A stretch of DNA of 64,000 bases. Source: Levilactobacillus acidifarinae DSM 19394 = JCM 15949. Lineage in GTDB: Bacteria; Bacillota; Bacilli; Lactobacillales; Lactobacillaceae. Below the pieces are notes generated by a model. The model was not told the DNA's origin and made no database searches. It was given only the letters and a program-made list of their open reading frames with translations. Position 1 is the stretch's first letter. Each line of letters opens with the position of its first letter. The stretch is taken from positions 1 to 64,000 of the forward strand of contig NZ_AZDV01000015.1 of the NCBI RefSeq assembly GCF_001434835.1, in the 5' to 3' direction. Shown one piece after another: positions 50,869 through 59,606 of the stretch. A program made the position numbers and the translations under genes.

Positions 50869-51852
50869 TTAATCGGGATCCGCGAGGGATTTCCCATTGG
50901 CGGTGTGTTTGAAGGCCGCAAAGGCGGTATCGATGAGGCGGTAGTCGGCGTCCGTTAGGGTCACGTCTAAGGCTTGGGCGTTGGCCTCGACCTGTTGGGG
51001 ATGCTTAGCGCCCGGAATGACCACGCTGACGAGTGGGTTTTGCATGTACCAGGCCAGAACGACTTGGGCAACCGTTGCGTGATGGGCGGTCGCGATGGGG
51101 CGCACTTGATCGATGGCGTCTAGGGCCTGGGAGTAGCGGGGGTCCTGGAAATCGCTGATTTGACTGCGAATGTCGTTAGCCGGGAAGCTTACGGTGCGGT
51201 CGTACTTGCCGGTCAGCAGGCCCGAAGCTAATGGGAAATACGGCACGAAGCTGATTTGGTGATCCTTGAGGTACGGCATGAGGTCGGCTTCGTGGTCGCG
51301 GTGGAGGAGACTGTATTCGTCTTCGACCACGTCCACGTACCCGTCGGCGTTGGCTTCCTTGACCTGTGCGAGGCTAAAGTTAGAGACCCCGATGGCCCGG
51401 ATTTTCCCCTGTTCGCGAAGACGTTGGAGGGCCCCGACCGCTTCGGCCTTCGGCGTTTGTTTATCGGGGAAATGAATATAGTAGATGTCTAAATAATCGG
51501 TGTTGAGGCGTTTAAGGCTCGTTTCGACCTGCTGGGTCAGAAACTGCGGGTCGTTATTGATGATTTGTTCGCCACTAGAAAAGTCCTGCGCGCCCTTGGT
51601 GGCCAACGCAAAGCTGTGTCGATCGAAGTCGTGCATGGCTTGACCAACTAATTCTTCGGAGTGACCCATGCCGTAAACGAAGGCCGTATCAAGTAATTGA
51701 ATGCCCTGATTTAACCCGGCCTTGACCAGCGCCAAGCCGTCTTCGTCCCGCAAATCGGGGAAGAGGTTGTAGCCACCCACCGCGTTGGTCCCGAGACCAA
51801 GGGGGGTGGTCCGAACGTCCGTCTTACCGATTGTTACCTTATCGTGTGTCAT
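50869..51852 (-). CDS. Aldo/keto reductase
   Basis: A 327-residue NADPH-dependent oxidoreductase with the aldo/keto reductase barrel. The catalytic tetrad can be placed: Asp and Tyr in LLDTAFVYGMGHSEELVG, Lys in FALATKGAQ, and His in DIYYIHFPD. The cofactor region VIPGAKHPQQVEANAQA lies near the C-terminus. The ATG at 51852 has AGGAGG seven bases upstream. It is monocistronic with its own terminator. It may reduce aldehydes or sugar-derived carbonyls; the substrate is unknown. Confidence 0.92.
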   Translation of the reverse strand: MTHDKVTIGKTDVRTTPLGLGTNAVGGYNLFPDLRDEDGLALVKAGLNQGIQLLDTAFVYGMGHSEELVGQAMHDFDRHSFALATKGAQDFSSGEQIINNDPQFLTQQVETSLKRLNTDYLDIYYIHFPDKQTPKAEAVGALQRLREQGKIRAIGVSNFSLAQVKEANADGYVDVVEDEYSLLHRDHEADLMPYLKDHQISFVPYFPLASGLLTGKYDRTVSFPANDIRSQISDFQDPRYSQALDAIDQVRPIATAHHATVAQVVLAWYMQNPLVSVVIPGAKHPQQVEANAQALDVTLTDADYRLIDTAFAAFKHTANGKSLADPD

Positions 51853-52007
51853 CACAAAACCTCCTAGTTAATCAATGAAAACGGATACACTATCCTGAAT
51901 TCATTATAACTGAATTCGTGAGGGGACGGGAATATCTCGCTAAATTTGTCCGGCTATTTTCGCGACTCCGGGTTTCTGGTACACTGGGAACCAAGAGAGG
52001 AGCGATC

Positions 52008-52613
52008 ATGATGACAACTTATTTAATTATCGGGGTTAATCCGATTGGGGTAACGGTGGCGCGCCAATTGGTGGCCCAACCGGAGACCACGGTGCGTTAC
52101 TTACACGGCGCGACCACACACTTACCAGCCGACCTGGCGGCTCAGGTGACCGAGCTAACGGGAGACCTACACAAGGCTGTCACCTATGGGCCCGCTTTGC
52201 AGGACCGGCCGGTGATTTTCTCGGCCCTAACGGGGATGGATGTCGATTGGGCCTTTGAGGCGTTGTTCGATACCCAGTACCGCCAGCAACTGCCGTTAAC
52301 GCGCTTTGTGATGCTTAGCACGGCGGGGGTGGATCAAGAGGTGAGTGGCGAGTTGACTTATCCCGGGATTACCGACGTACCGGAATATCTGAATCAACAA
52401 CGTTACGCGGTCAAGCAGGTTGATGAGGCGGAGTTCCCGTACACCATTTTACGGCCGGTGACGTTAACCGATGCACCGGCCACGACGCCGACGATTATCG
52501 CCGAAGGTCAACCGGTCCCCGCCGGCAATGTTTCACGTGAAACAGTGGCCCGGGTAGCGAGTGATCTCGTGTTAAACGGGGGTCACGACTATCAATCGCT
52601 GGCAATTTGTTAA
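52008..52613 (+). CDS. NAD(P)-binding Rossmann-fold protein
   Basis: A 201-residue atypical short-chain dehydrogenase related to YwnB/NmrA proteins. The N-terminal strand and nucleotide loop are TYLIIGVNPIGVTVARQLV. FVMLSTAGVDQE and FPYTILRPVTLTDAP match the later core of the family. The start is at an ATG after GAGAGGAG; a longer reading to 51918 has no ribosome site. Single gene, no clear partner; a role as reductase or redox-sensing protein is possible. Confidence 0.8.
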   Translation: MMTTYLIIGVNPIGVTVARQLVAQPETTVRYLHGATTHLPADLAAQVTELTGDLHKAVTYGPALQDRPVIFSALTGMDVDWAFEALFDTQYRQQLPLTRFVMLSTAGVDQEVSGELTYPGITDVPEYLNQQRYAVKQVDEAEFPYTILRPVTLTDAPATTPTIIAEGQPVPAGNVSRETVARVASDLVLNGGHDYQSLAIC

Positions 52614-52711
52614 GGAAACGAAAAGGACGCCCCACTTGAGACGATTTGCGATATAATTGCGGTTAATAAGGACGGTTCTTTGTTAGAATAAAGAACGTGG
52701 GGGTGAAAAGA

Positions 52712-53077
52712 GTGGCCTTAGACATCAATGATCAGCAATTACAGATTGTGCGGGAACGCATTGACGAAGCTAATCAGAAATCACATTTTGTGATCTTTCA
52801 ATCTGTGGAAAAGGATACGGGGAAGGTCTTGCGTCTGATTACGGACATTGAGAGCTTCCGGACGATTCAGGAACAGCATCAAAACGATGCCCAGATGATC
52901 ATTATCCAGGACATTGTGCCAATCACGGACACGTTAGCACGGTGGGCGGTCGCGGAAAACATGGCGGCCCAGCAACAAGACAATGCGGACGTGTTAGCAG
53001 ATCTGGAAGATTGTACGAATGACGTTTTAAGAGAAAATCACCAGGCGGAAAACGCACCCGATGACGCAGACAACTAG
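52712..53077 (+). CDS. Hypothetical acidic cytoplasmic protein
   Basis: A 121-residue soluble protein. The N-terminal half (about 1-75) looks like a compact alpha/beta domain (VIFQSVEKDTGKVLRLITDIESF). The C-terminal tail is rich in Asp, Glu, Asn and Gln and probably disordered. The GTG at 52712 lies eight bases after a GGGGG site; two earlier in-frame GTGs overlap that site. A terminator follows. No family recognised. Confidence 0.65.
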   Translation: MALDINDQQLQIVRERIDEANQKSHFVIFQSVEKDTGKVLRLITDIESFRTIQEQHQNDAQMIIIQDIVPITDTLARWAVAENMAAQQQDNADVLADLEDCTNDVLRENHQAENAPDDADN

Positions 53078-53080
53078 GCA

Positions 53081-53108
53081 GCCGACAAGGTCGGGTGCTT
53101 TTTTTATT
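53081..53108 (+). terminator. Terminator of the acidic protein gene
   Basis: A stem GCAGCCGAC / GTCGGGTGC around AAG, followed by seven T. Confidence 0.82.
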
Positions 53109-53150
53109 ACAGAGTGTTCCGAAGGGCGGTTAACTGGCGAGCATTAACGT

Positions 53151-53190
53151 CGTTGGGGAGAAAATCCCGAACTTGGATTTTTCCCCAACG
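53151..53190. repeat. Near-perfect hairpin in the 53-kb repeat cluster
   Basis: CGTTGGGGA / TCCCCAACG encloses AAAATCC / GGATTTT, giving 16 paired bases with one bulge and a 7-base loop. It overlaps the first of two direct repeat units. Confidence 0.7.
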
Positions 53191-53230
53191 GGGTTAAGCG
53201 GAACCAGTTGCCCGGTAGGAACACGTTTCG
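53161..53230 (+). repeat. 70-bp direct repeat, unit 1
   Basis: Begins AAAATCC, has a GGATTTTT hairpin arm, then ACGGGGTTAAGCGGA, TGCCCGGTAGG and ACACGTTTCG. Most positions match unit 2. An apparent small ORF on the minus strand encodes the repeated word KRVPTGQ..PLNPV from these units and is probably not a gene. Confidence 0.75.
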
Positions 53231-53252
53231 ATGCCGCCAACGCCAGGTAGAT

Positions 53253-53323
53253 AAAATCCTGGGTTTGGATTTTTTCTCTAACGGGGTTAAGCGGAGCGGG
53301 CTGCCCGGTAGGGACACGTTTCG
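53253..53323 (+). repeat. 71-bp direct repeat, unit 2
   Basis: The second unit, 22 bases after the first, with the same order of words and a degenerate hairpin (AAAATCC / GGATTTT). The remaining spacer to 53574 holds no gene that I can support. Confidence 0.75.
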
Positions 53324-53574
53324 GCAATCTAGGGAATTCGTCGAAATCTAGCCAAGTGATTGGTTCAGCGGCGGTCACTCGGAGCTTCAATTATGGTAGA
53401 AACCCGAAACGGTGGTCCATTTAAACCGCTAAGGGCCATAGGTTGTTCAGTGAATCATGCATGTCGTGGCAGTCCTCAAAATTCAAACAGCGTTAACCAC
53501 CCCGTTTAGGGTAAAACCTGCTAAACTGAAACTAAGTTATGGGGATGCTAAGAATTTTTGAGGAGGGGATCGTT

Positions 53575-54600
53575 ATGCACTATTCATCACGCTGGATCAC
53601 TAGCTTGGCAGCCGTCGCCGCTGTTATGGGGATGACGGGACTAGGACTCACGTCGGCACAAGCTAAGACGACGACCAAAAACAAGGTCGTAACGTTTAGT
53701 CAACTAACTAACCATAACGCGAACCGCTTAGCGGCGATTCGCCAAGCGGCACGCCAAGAGATTTTGACGACCACGCACGCCAAGAGTAGCCGGGTCGCGG
53801 CCGTCTATAAGGTTAAACTGCCGCATAACATGACCAAGAAGGCGACGCTGACCAAGGACGGCGTCAAGATGAACCTGCTGCCGAACAGTTTCAAGGTTAA
53901 GCACATCACGATTCCGTACAAGCAACTTCAGGGAAAGGTCGTCAACAAGTACTTACCCAAGGCGAACCGGGTGACACCGCTAAAGGCCAAGAAGGTCGTG
54001 GCCTTAACCTTTGATGACGGACCGGATCCAACTTTGACGCCACGATTGTTGAAGACGTTGAAGGCCAATAAGGTCCATGCCACCTTCTTTGAAGTGGGCC
54101 AAAGCGTTAGCCGTTACCCGAAGGTTTCTCGCGCCGTTCTTGCCGGGGGCAACGAGCTGGGCAACCACTCGTGGAACCATCCCGACTTTAACGCCATTGG
54201 GACGGCCAAGACGGTCAGTCAGGTCAACCGCACGAATCAGGCAATTTACAAAGCCACGGGACAGTTGCCGGAATACGTTCGGCCACCGTACGGGAACATC
54301 ACGGCTGCCGAAGGTCGCGCCATCGAACAACCGATTATTCGCTGGTCCGTGGATTCCCGTGACTGGGCTTACTTAAATACTCAAAAAGATATTAATTCCG
54401 TGGTCGGCGCTACGCGTAGCGGGTCCATCATTCTGATGCACGACATTCATTCGCAGTCCGTTGCGGCGGTCCCAACCATCATTCATAAGTTGAAGGCTAA
54501 GGGCTACCACTTCGTGACGGTCGGTCAGTTGTTAGATCAACAAGCCTTACCGGGGTTGCAGTACTTCGGGCAACACGATTACCGCACCGCGGGCAAGTAA
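53575..54600 (+). CDS. Secreted polysaccharide deacetylase
   Basis: A 341-residue protein with a signal peptide ending at about residue 29 (GLTSAQAKT), a linker domain, and a NodB-type deacetylase domain (about residues 135-320). Motif 1 is ALTFDDGPD (catalytic and metal Asp), motif 2 is GNHSWNHPD (metal His residues), and motif 3 is RPPYG. Substrates in this family are usually peptidoglycan N-acetylglucosamine or other N-acetylated glycans, and deacetylation can raise lysozyme resistance. The ATG at 53575 has GAGGAGGGG upstream. Single gene with a terminator. Confidence 0.92.
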   Translation: MHYSSRWITSLAAVAAVMGMTGLGLTSAQAKTTTKNKVVTFSQLTNHNANRLAAIRQAARQEILTTTHAKSSRVAAVYKVKLPHNMTKKATLTKDGVKMNLLPNSFKVKHITIPYKQLQGKVVNKYLPKANRVTPLKAKKVVALTFDDGPDPTLTPRLLKTLKANKVHATFFEVGQSVSRYPKVSRAVLAGGNELGNHSWNHPDFNAIGTAKTVSQVNRTNQAIYKATGQLPEYVRPPYGNITAAEGRAIEQPIIRWSVDSRDWAYLNTQKDINSVVGATRSGSIILMHDIHSQSVAAVPTIIHKLKAKGYHFVTVGQLLDQQALPGLQYFGQHDYRTAGK

Positions 54601-54616
54601 ATTAAATTTATTTCAA

Positions 54617-54656
54617 ACAAAAAAGCAGCTCGCCAAATGATGACGGGCTGTTTTTG
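54617..54656. terminator. Bidirectional terminator
   Basis: AAAAAAGCAGC.CG / CG.GCTGTTTTT between the convergent deacetylase and M20 peptidase genes. Confidence 0.75.
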
Positions 54657-54680
54657 TATGATAGTCACGATGAGTCAGCG

Positions 54681-55817
54681 TTAGGCTAAGAACTTTTCGG
54701 CTAACTGTTGGTAAACGTGTTGGACGTGAATAAATTGATCAAGGTCCACGGATTCATTTAACGCGTGAGCGGCGGACCACTCGCCGGCCCCATAAACCAT
54801 GACCGGGAAGGTGTGCGCCGACTTGGTAAACTCGGAGGCGTCGGTGGCCCCGTGAATGACTTCTAACTTGATGGCGTGACCGAATTCGGCATCGGCAATC
54901 TGCTTAGTCAGTTGAATCAACGGTTCATGTTGATCGCTGATGATCGGCTTGAAACTGTAATCAACGTGGAGCTTCAGGGTCGCCTTGGTCGCCGCGTTTA
55001 ACCGGTCAACGACTTCGTTTAACCGCTTGATGACGGCGGCGTTATCGAATTCTGGGATGGGCCGAATATTGCCTTGGAGTTCGGCGTTGGCGGGGATACT
55101 GTTGACCTGTTCGCCCCCGTTGAAGACCGTGACGTTGTGGACCAGCGGACCGAGTTCGGGGCTCACTGGCGCGTCGTCAAAGGCGGTAGCTTCGGCCGTC
55201 ACGAATTTGATTAAATTGGTGATGGCGTTAATGCCCTTTTCTGGCATGGAACTGTGCGCGCCCTTACCTTGGCAGAAGACGTGGTAGTTCAACGACCCGT
55301 TGTGGGCATAAACGATGTTACCGCCGGTGGGTTCCCCAATGACCATCCCGTCTAAGTCGTCGGCAACACCTTGTTCCGTTAACATCCGAGAGCCCATGGC
55401 CCCATTTTCTTCGCCCACGGTCCCGATGAAGCGTAAGCGACCGTTGAGTGTCGTCTTTTGGTCGGCTAACGTGAGGAAGGTGATGACCATGGCGGCCAGA
55501 CCACTCTTCATATCCGCGGCCCCACGACCGTAGAGTTGGTTATTTTCGATGTGCGCGTCAAACGGCGGAAATTCCCATTGGGCAGGATCCCCCGTGGCGA
55601 CGGTGTCCAGGTGACCGGACAGGGCTAGGACCTTCTCCCCCGAACCGATTTCAGCAATCAGGTTGCTCCGGTCGGGGGCGTAGGGGATGAGTTTGCTGTC
55701 AATACCATGGTTGGCAAACAATTTTTGAATATAACTCGCCACGGCGGCTTCGTTACCATTCACGGAATTAAGACTGACCAGGTGTTGCAGAATTTGAATC
55801 TGTTCGTTCTTTTGCAT
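54681..55817 (-). CDS. M20 family peptidase (ArgE/DapE type)
   Basis: A 378-residue zinc amidohydrolase of the ArgE/DapE/ACY1 group. Metal and catalytic residues are visible: His and Asp in ALSGHLDTVATGD, Asp in GRGAADMKSGLAAM, Glu-Glu in GTVGEENGAMGS, and the late GATDASEF. The length fits succinyl-diaminopimelate desuccinylase-like proteins. Lactobacillar members are often annotated dapE, but acetylornithine deacetylase or dipeptidase activity is equally possible from sequence. It stands alone, divergent from addB. Confidence 0.88.
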   Translation of the reverse strand: MQKNEQIQILQHLVSLNSVNGNEAAVASYIQKLFANHGIDSKLIPYAPDRSNLIAEIGSGEKVLALSGHLDTVATGDPAQWEFPPFDAHIENNQLYGRGAADMKSGLAAMVITFLTLADQKTTLNGRLRFIGTVGEENGAMGSRMLTEQGVADDLDGMVIGEPTGGNIVYAHNGSLNYHVFCQGKGAHSSMPEKGINAITNLIKFVTAEATAFDDAPVSPELGPLVHNVTVFNGGEQVNSIPANAELQGNIRPIPEFDNAAVIKRLNEVVDRLNAATKATLKLHVDYSFKPIISDQHEPLIQLTKQIADAEFGHAIKLEVIHGATDASEFTKSAHTFPVMVYGAGEWSAAHALNESVDLDQFIHVQHVYQQLAEKFLA

Positions 55818-56006
55818 AAAGTTAAGCCGGCTTTCTCATCATATTTTAATATTGTCTCCAGTTTAGCACGCTTGCCGGTAGTGGTGTGTAAAAAGTTGGA
55901 AAAGATTGCCATTTGCCTTTCATTTATACGAACATACGTTTGCTGATGGGCCAGGCTATGCTAAAATGGGGACAACGACAATCAGACAGGGGAGGTTCCT
56001 CATCAC

Positions 56007-59000
56007 ATGAGTTTACAGTTTATTTTAGGCAGTGCGGGCCGTGATCACCGCACACCCATGATTACGGCGATGGCCCAGCACTTGACCGATCAGCCCACGG
56101 ACCAGTGTTATTACCTGGTTCCCAACCACATTAAGTTTGAAACCGAAGTGGACGTTTTACGGGCGTTGCAACAACGACTGGCGCCGGACCAACCACTCTT
56201 CGCCCAGACACAGGTTCAGGTCTTTTCGTTTACCCGGTTGGCCTGGTTTTTCATGAAAAATGAACCGGTCTACCAGCTTCCCCGGATCTCACCGGCGGGG
56301 CTGAACATGTTGATCTACCAGATCATCCAAAGCCACGCCGACGAGTTGACCATCTTCCGGGGTGAGGTGACGCGGCCCGGGTTTATTAGCCAGCTGACCA
56401 CCCAACTCTCGGAATTACGGGTCGGCCAGGTCACGGCCAGCGATTTGACCGCCGCGATTGACCGGTTGGCACCGGGGAATGCGGACCTACAAGCCAAGTT
56501 ACACGACCTGCTGATCATCTATGCGGCCTTTGAAACGCAGATGCAGGGGAAGTACGTGGCCAACACGGACCTCTTAAACCAGTTGGCCGATTACTTGACC
56601 CAGGTCGATTTGAGCCACGCCCACTTTTATCTGGAGGGTTTCTCCCAGTTGAGTGCGCAGGAACGTCACCTGGTGACGGTCCTCATTCAGCAGGCCGCCA
56701 GCGTGACCATCGCTTTGAACCTGGATCAAGCCTACCCGCAGGAATTGCCCCCGGTGACTGACCTTTTTTTCCAATCGGGTAAACTCTACCACCAACTCTA
56801 CGTGAACGCGCGGGCCAACCACGTGGCCGTTCAGGTCGATCAGCGCGCCCAGGCACCGCGGGTATCGGCCGACCTGTTAGCCTTAGACGATTACTGGCAG
56901 ACCAGTAACACGATTGGCGCTAAACCGGCACCAGCCGCCACGGTTCCGACGCAACTGCGGTTGTTCGCAGCGCCGAACCGCTATGGTGAGGTCGCCCACA
57001 TCGCCAACCAGATTCGCCGGATGGTCGCGACCGGCAACTATCGCTACCACGACTTTCTCATTTTGACGCGACACTTGGACGCCTATCAGACCGTGATCGA
57101 TCCCATCTTTAGCATGCAAGAGATTCCGTACTTTGACGACGCGGACGTGCAGATGGCCGACCATCCCTTCGTGGAACTAATCAACGCGTTGTTTGATATC
57201 CAACGCCGAAACTACCGCTACAGTGACGTTTTTCGGGTTTTAAAAACGGAATTATTGTTACCGAAAGATGCCGACGGGCAACCCCTCGACCGCGAGACTT
57301 ACCGCCAGGCCGTTGCGTTGACCGAAAACTTCGTGCTGAAGACCGGCTTCGAAGGCCAAAAACGCTGGACGCAGACCGACGATTGGCAGTACACCCGCTT
57401 TACACTCGGGGACGATACCGTGCAGACCTCCAAAGATCAGGCCATCACCCGCCAAATCAACGTGATTCGCCACTTCATCGGGCAAACCTTACCACCGTTT
57501 TTCAAGGCGCTCAAAAACGCGAAGACCTATACGGCTGCGGCGACGATTCTGTATCAGTTTCTAGCCAATCACGGGGTCGCCGATCAATTGATGACCTGGC
57601 GGGATCAAGCAATCGCCGACCAGAACTTGACCTTGGCGGGCCAACCGGAACAGACCTGGCAGACGTTTTGTCAGATGCTCGATGAGTGCCACGCCATCTT
57701 GGGCGACCTGGCCTTTGACCAGACCGATTTTCAGGCGCTTTTACAGGCCGGCTTTACCGGGGCGAAATTTAGCCAGATCCCGTCCACGTTGGACCAGGTC
57801 ATGGTGTCCGAAAGTGGAATCGTTCAGGCGAACAACCGTAAGGTGACCTTCCTGATGGGCGCCACGGCCGATGCGATGCCGGACAATCAAGTCCCCGCCA
57901 CGCTACTGGCCGATACCGACCGGCAAGAGCTGAGTGCCCAACTCCAAGCAGCCAACGAGGACGCCTACTTACGTGATGATGCCGCTACCCAGTTAGCGGG
58001 GGAGCCGTACCTGAACTACTTAGGGTTCCTGAGTGGCAGCGACCAACTGATTTTCAGTTATCCAGTAACTAACGACGGGGAAGCCGACTTACAAATTTCA
58101 CCGTACCTGGCGCGGATTCGGGACCACTTCCGGTTACCCGTGATGACGGTCAACACCACGCCAGCCGTCGACGGCCACGACGTGCAAGCCTTTGTGGGGA
58201 CGCGGCGTACCACGTTGCGGCATTTGGTGCAGGCCAGCCACGCCAGCCAATTGGCGGGCCAACCGTTAGCCGCCAACTGGTTAGCCATCATGACCCGGTT
58301 GCGTCAAGATCCGCAGTATGGTGAGTTGACCACCAAGTTGCTGGGCAGTCTAAAGTATCGAAACGTGCCCACGCGGCTGACGCCCGATATCGTGACCCAG
58401 CTTTACGGAAATAAGATCAATACGTCCATTTCGAAGTTGGAGGAATACTACGCCAACCCGTACGCCTATTTCCTGAAATACGGCTTACGACTGCAAGAAC
58501 GGGACGTTTTCGAGCTGTCACCGGCTAGCACCGGGGAATTTTTCCACGCCACGTTGGACGACCTGATCAAGATGGTCAAAGACCAGCGGTTAAACTTAAA
58601 GGACCTCGATACCGATCAGCTCCGGGAGATGACCGATGAGGCCGTGGCCAAGGTGCTTGACGTGACCCAGAATCCGCAGTTTGCGATTCTGGAGAGTTCG
58701 GAACGCATGGGCTACATTCGCACCCAACTGATCAAAACCATGCAACGGATGGCCTGGACGTTACAACAGCAGAGCCAACGGACACCGTTGCGACCGCGCA
58801 AGACCGAAGTTCAGTTTGGGATGGGGGACCAACACGGTTGGGCGCCGTTGACCTTTGACCTGGCCAATCACCGTCAGGTCAGCGTCCGGGGCCGAATCGA
58901 CCGTTTAGACCAACTGGACGTGAACGACAAGACCTACCTGGGCATCGTGGATTACAAGAGTTCACCGCATCAGTTTAGTTTCCAGGACGCCTACTACGGG

Positions 59001-59606
59001 CAGGCCATGCAGATGCTGACCTACCTGGACGCCGTGAAACAAAACTTTGCCAACGAAATCGGGGTGCCCGCGACCACGGCTAACCTGGCCGGGGCCGTCT
59101 ACCTCCACCTGCAGGACCCAATCTTAAAGGCCGCCGCGGTCAAGGACCCTAATAACCCGTTACTCGACCTGTTGAAGGCCGAGCGTTATCAGGGATTATT
59201 GTTGGAAGACGAAGAATTCTTGGAAAACGTCGAAGAATTGTTCCAGACGAAAAACGATTATTCACAACTCTTCCAGGGCCTGCGAAAAACCGCGAAGGGC
59301 TTCACGTCCAGCAGTAAGTTACTGGTCACACCGGGAGAACTCGACGATTTGTTGGCGCACACGGAGCATTTGATTCAGCAGGCCGCCACGCAGATTTTTG
59401 CGGGGAAGGTCGACTTGAGCCCGGTACGGGAACAGAACAAGACGGCCCTGCAGTATTCGCCGTATAAATCGATCATGCAATTCGACCCGTTACTTCAAGA
59501 AAACAGTTATCACGATTTACAACCGCTTAAGCGCGACGAGGTGCTGAAATTAATTCAAGCCGAGATCGTTAAGCGCCAGGCCGCGAAGGGGGACCACCAT
59601 GAGTAG
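56007..59606 (+). CDS. addB: ATP-dependent helicase/nuclease subunit B (RexB)
   Basis: A 1199-residue nuclease/recognition subunit of the AddAB (RexAB) enzyme that processes double-strand breaks for RecA. The N-terminus FILGSAGRDHRTPMI replaces the Walker A of AddB with a degenerate form, as in lactococcal RexB. The C-terminal nuclease domain (about residues 790-1165) has TSISKLEEYYANPYAYFLKYGLRL and the catalytic GIVDYKSSPHQF. The ATG follows GGGGAGG. The gene overlaps addA by eight bases, so the two are translationally coupled. Confidence 0.95.
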   Translation: MSLQFILGSAGRDHRTPMITAMAQHLTDQPTDQCYYLVPNHIKFETEVDVLRALQQRLAPDQPLFAQTQVQVFSFTRLAWFFMKNEPVYQLPRISPAGLNMLIYQIIQSHADELTIFRGEVTRPGFISQLTTQLSELRVGQVTASDLTAAIDRLAPGNADLQAKLHDLLIIYAAFETQMQGKYVANTDLLNQLADYLTQVDLSHAHFYLEGFSQLSAQERHLVTVLIQQAASVTIALNLDQAYPQELPPVTDLFFQSGKLYHQLYVNARANHVAVQVDQRAQAPRVSADLLALDDYWQTSNTIGAKPAPAATVPTQLRLFAAPNRYGEVAHIANQIRRMVATGNYRYHDFLILTRHLDAYQTVIDPIFSMQEIPYFDDADVQMADHPFVELINALFDIQRRNYRYSDVFRVLKTELLLPKDADGQPLDRETYRQAVALTENFVLKTGFEGQKRWTQTDDWQYTRFTLGDDTVQTSKDQAITRQINVIRHFIGQTLPPFFKALKNAKTYTAAATILYQFLANHGVADQLMTWRDQAIADQNLTLAGQPEQTWQTFCQMLDECHAILGDLAFDQTDFQALLQAGFTGAKFSQIPSTLDQVMVSESGIVQANNRKVTFLMGATADAMPDNQVPATLLADTDRQELSAQLQAANEDAYLRDDAATQLAGEPYLNYLGFLSGSDQLIFSYPVTNDGEADLQISPYLARIRDHFRLPVMTVNTTPAVDGHDVQAFVGTRRTTLRHLVQASHASQLAGQPLAANWLAIMTRLRQDPQYGELTTKLLGSLKYRNVPTRLTPDIVTQLYGNKINTSISKLEEYYANPYAYFLKYGLRLQERDVFELSPASTGEFFHATLDDLIKMVKDQRLNLKDLDTDQLREMTDEAVAKVLDVTQNPQFAILESSERMGYIRTQLIKTMQRMAWTLQQQSQRTPLRPRKTEVQFGMGDQHGWAPLTFDLANHRQVSVRGRIDRLDQLDVNDKTYLGIVDYKSSPHQFSFQDAYYGQAMQMLTYLDAVKQNFANEIGVPATTANLAGAVYLHLQDPILKAAAVKDPNNPLLDLLKAERYQGLLLEDEEFLENVEELFQTKNDYSQLFQGLRKTAKGFTSSSKLLVTPGELDDLLAHTEHLIQQAATQIFAGKVDLSPVREQNKTALQYSPYKSIMQFDPLLQENSYHDLQPLKRDEVLKLIQAEIVKRQAAKGDHHE

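Noticed and set aside
53130-53390. 86-codon minus-strand ORF with repeated KRVPTGQ..PLNPV
   Set aside because: The repeat in the peptide is explained by the 70-bp DNA repeats; there is no ribosome site, and it reads through hairpins.
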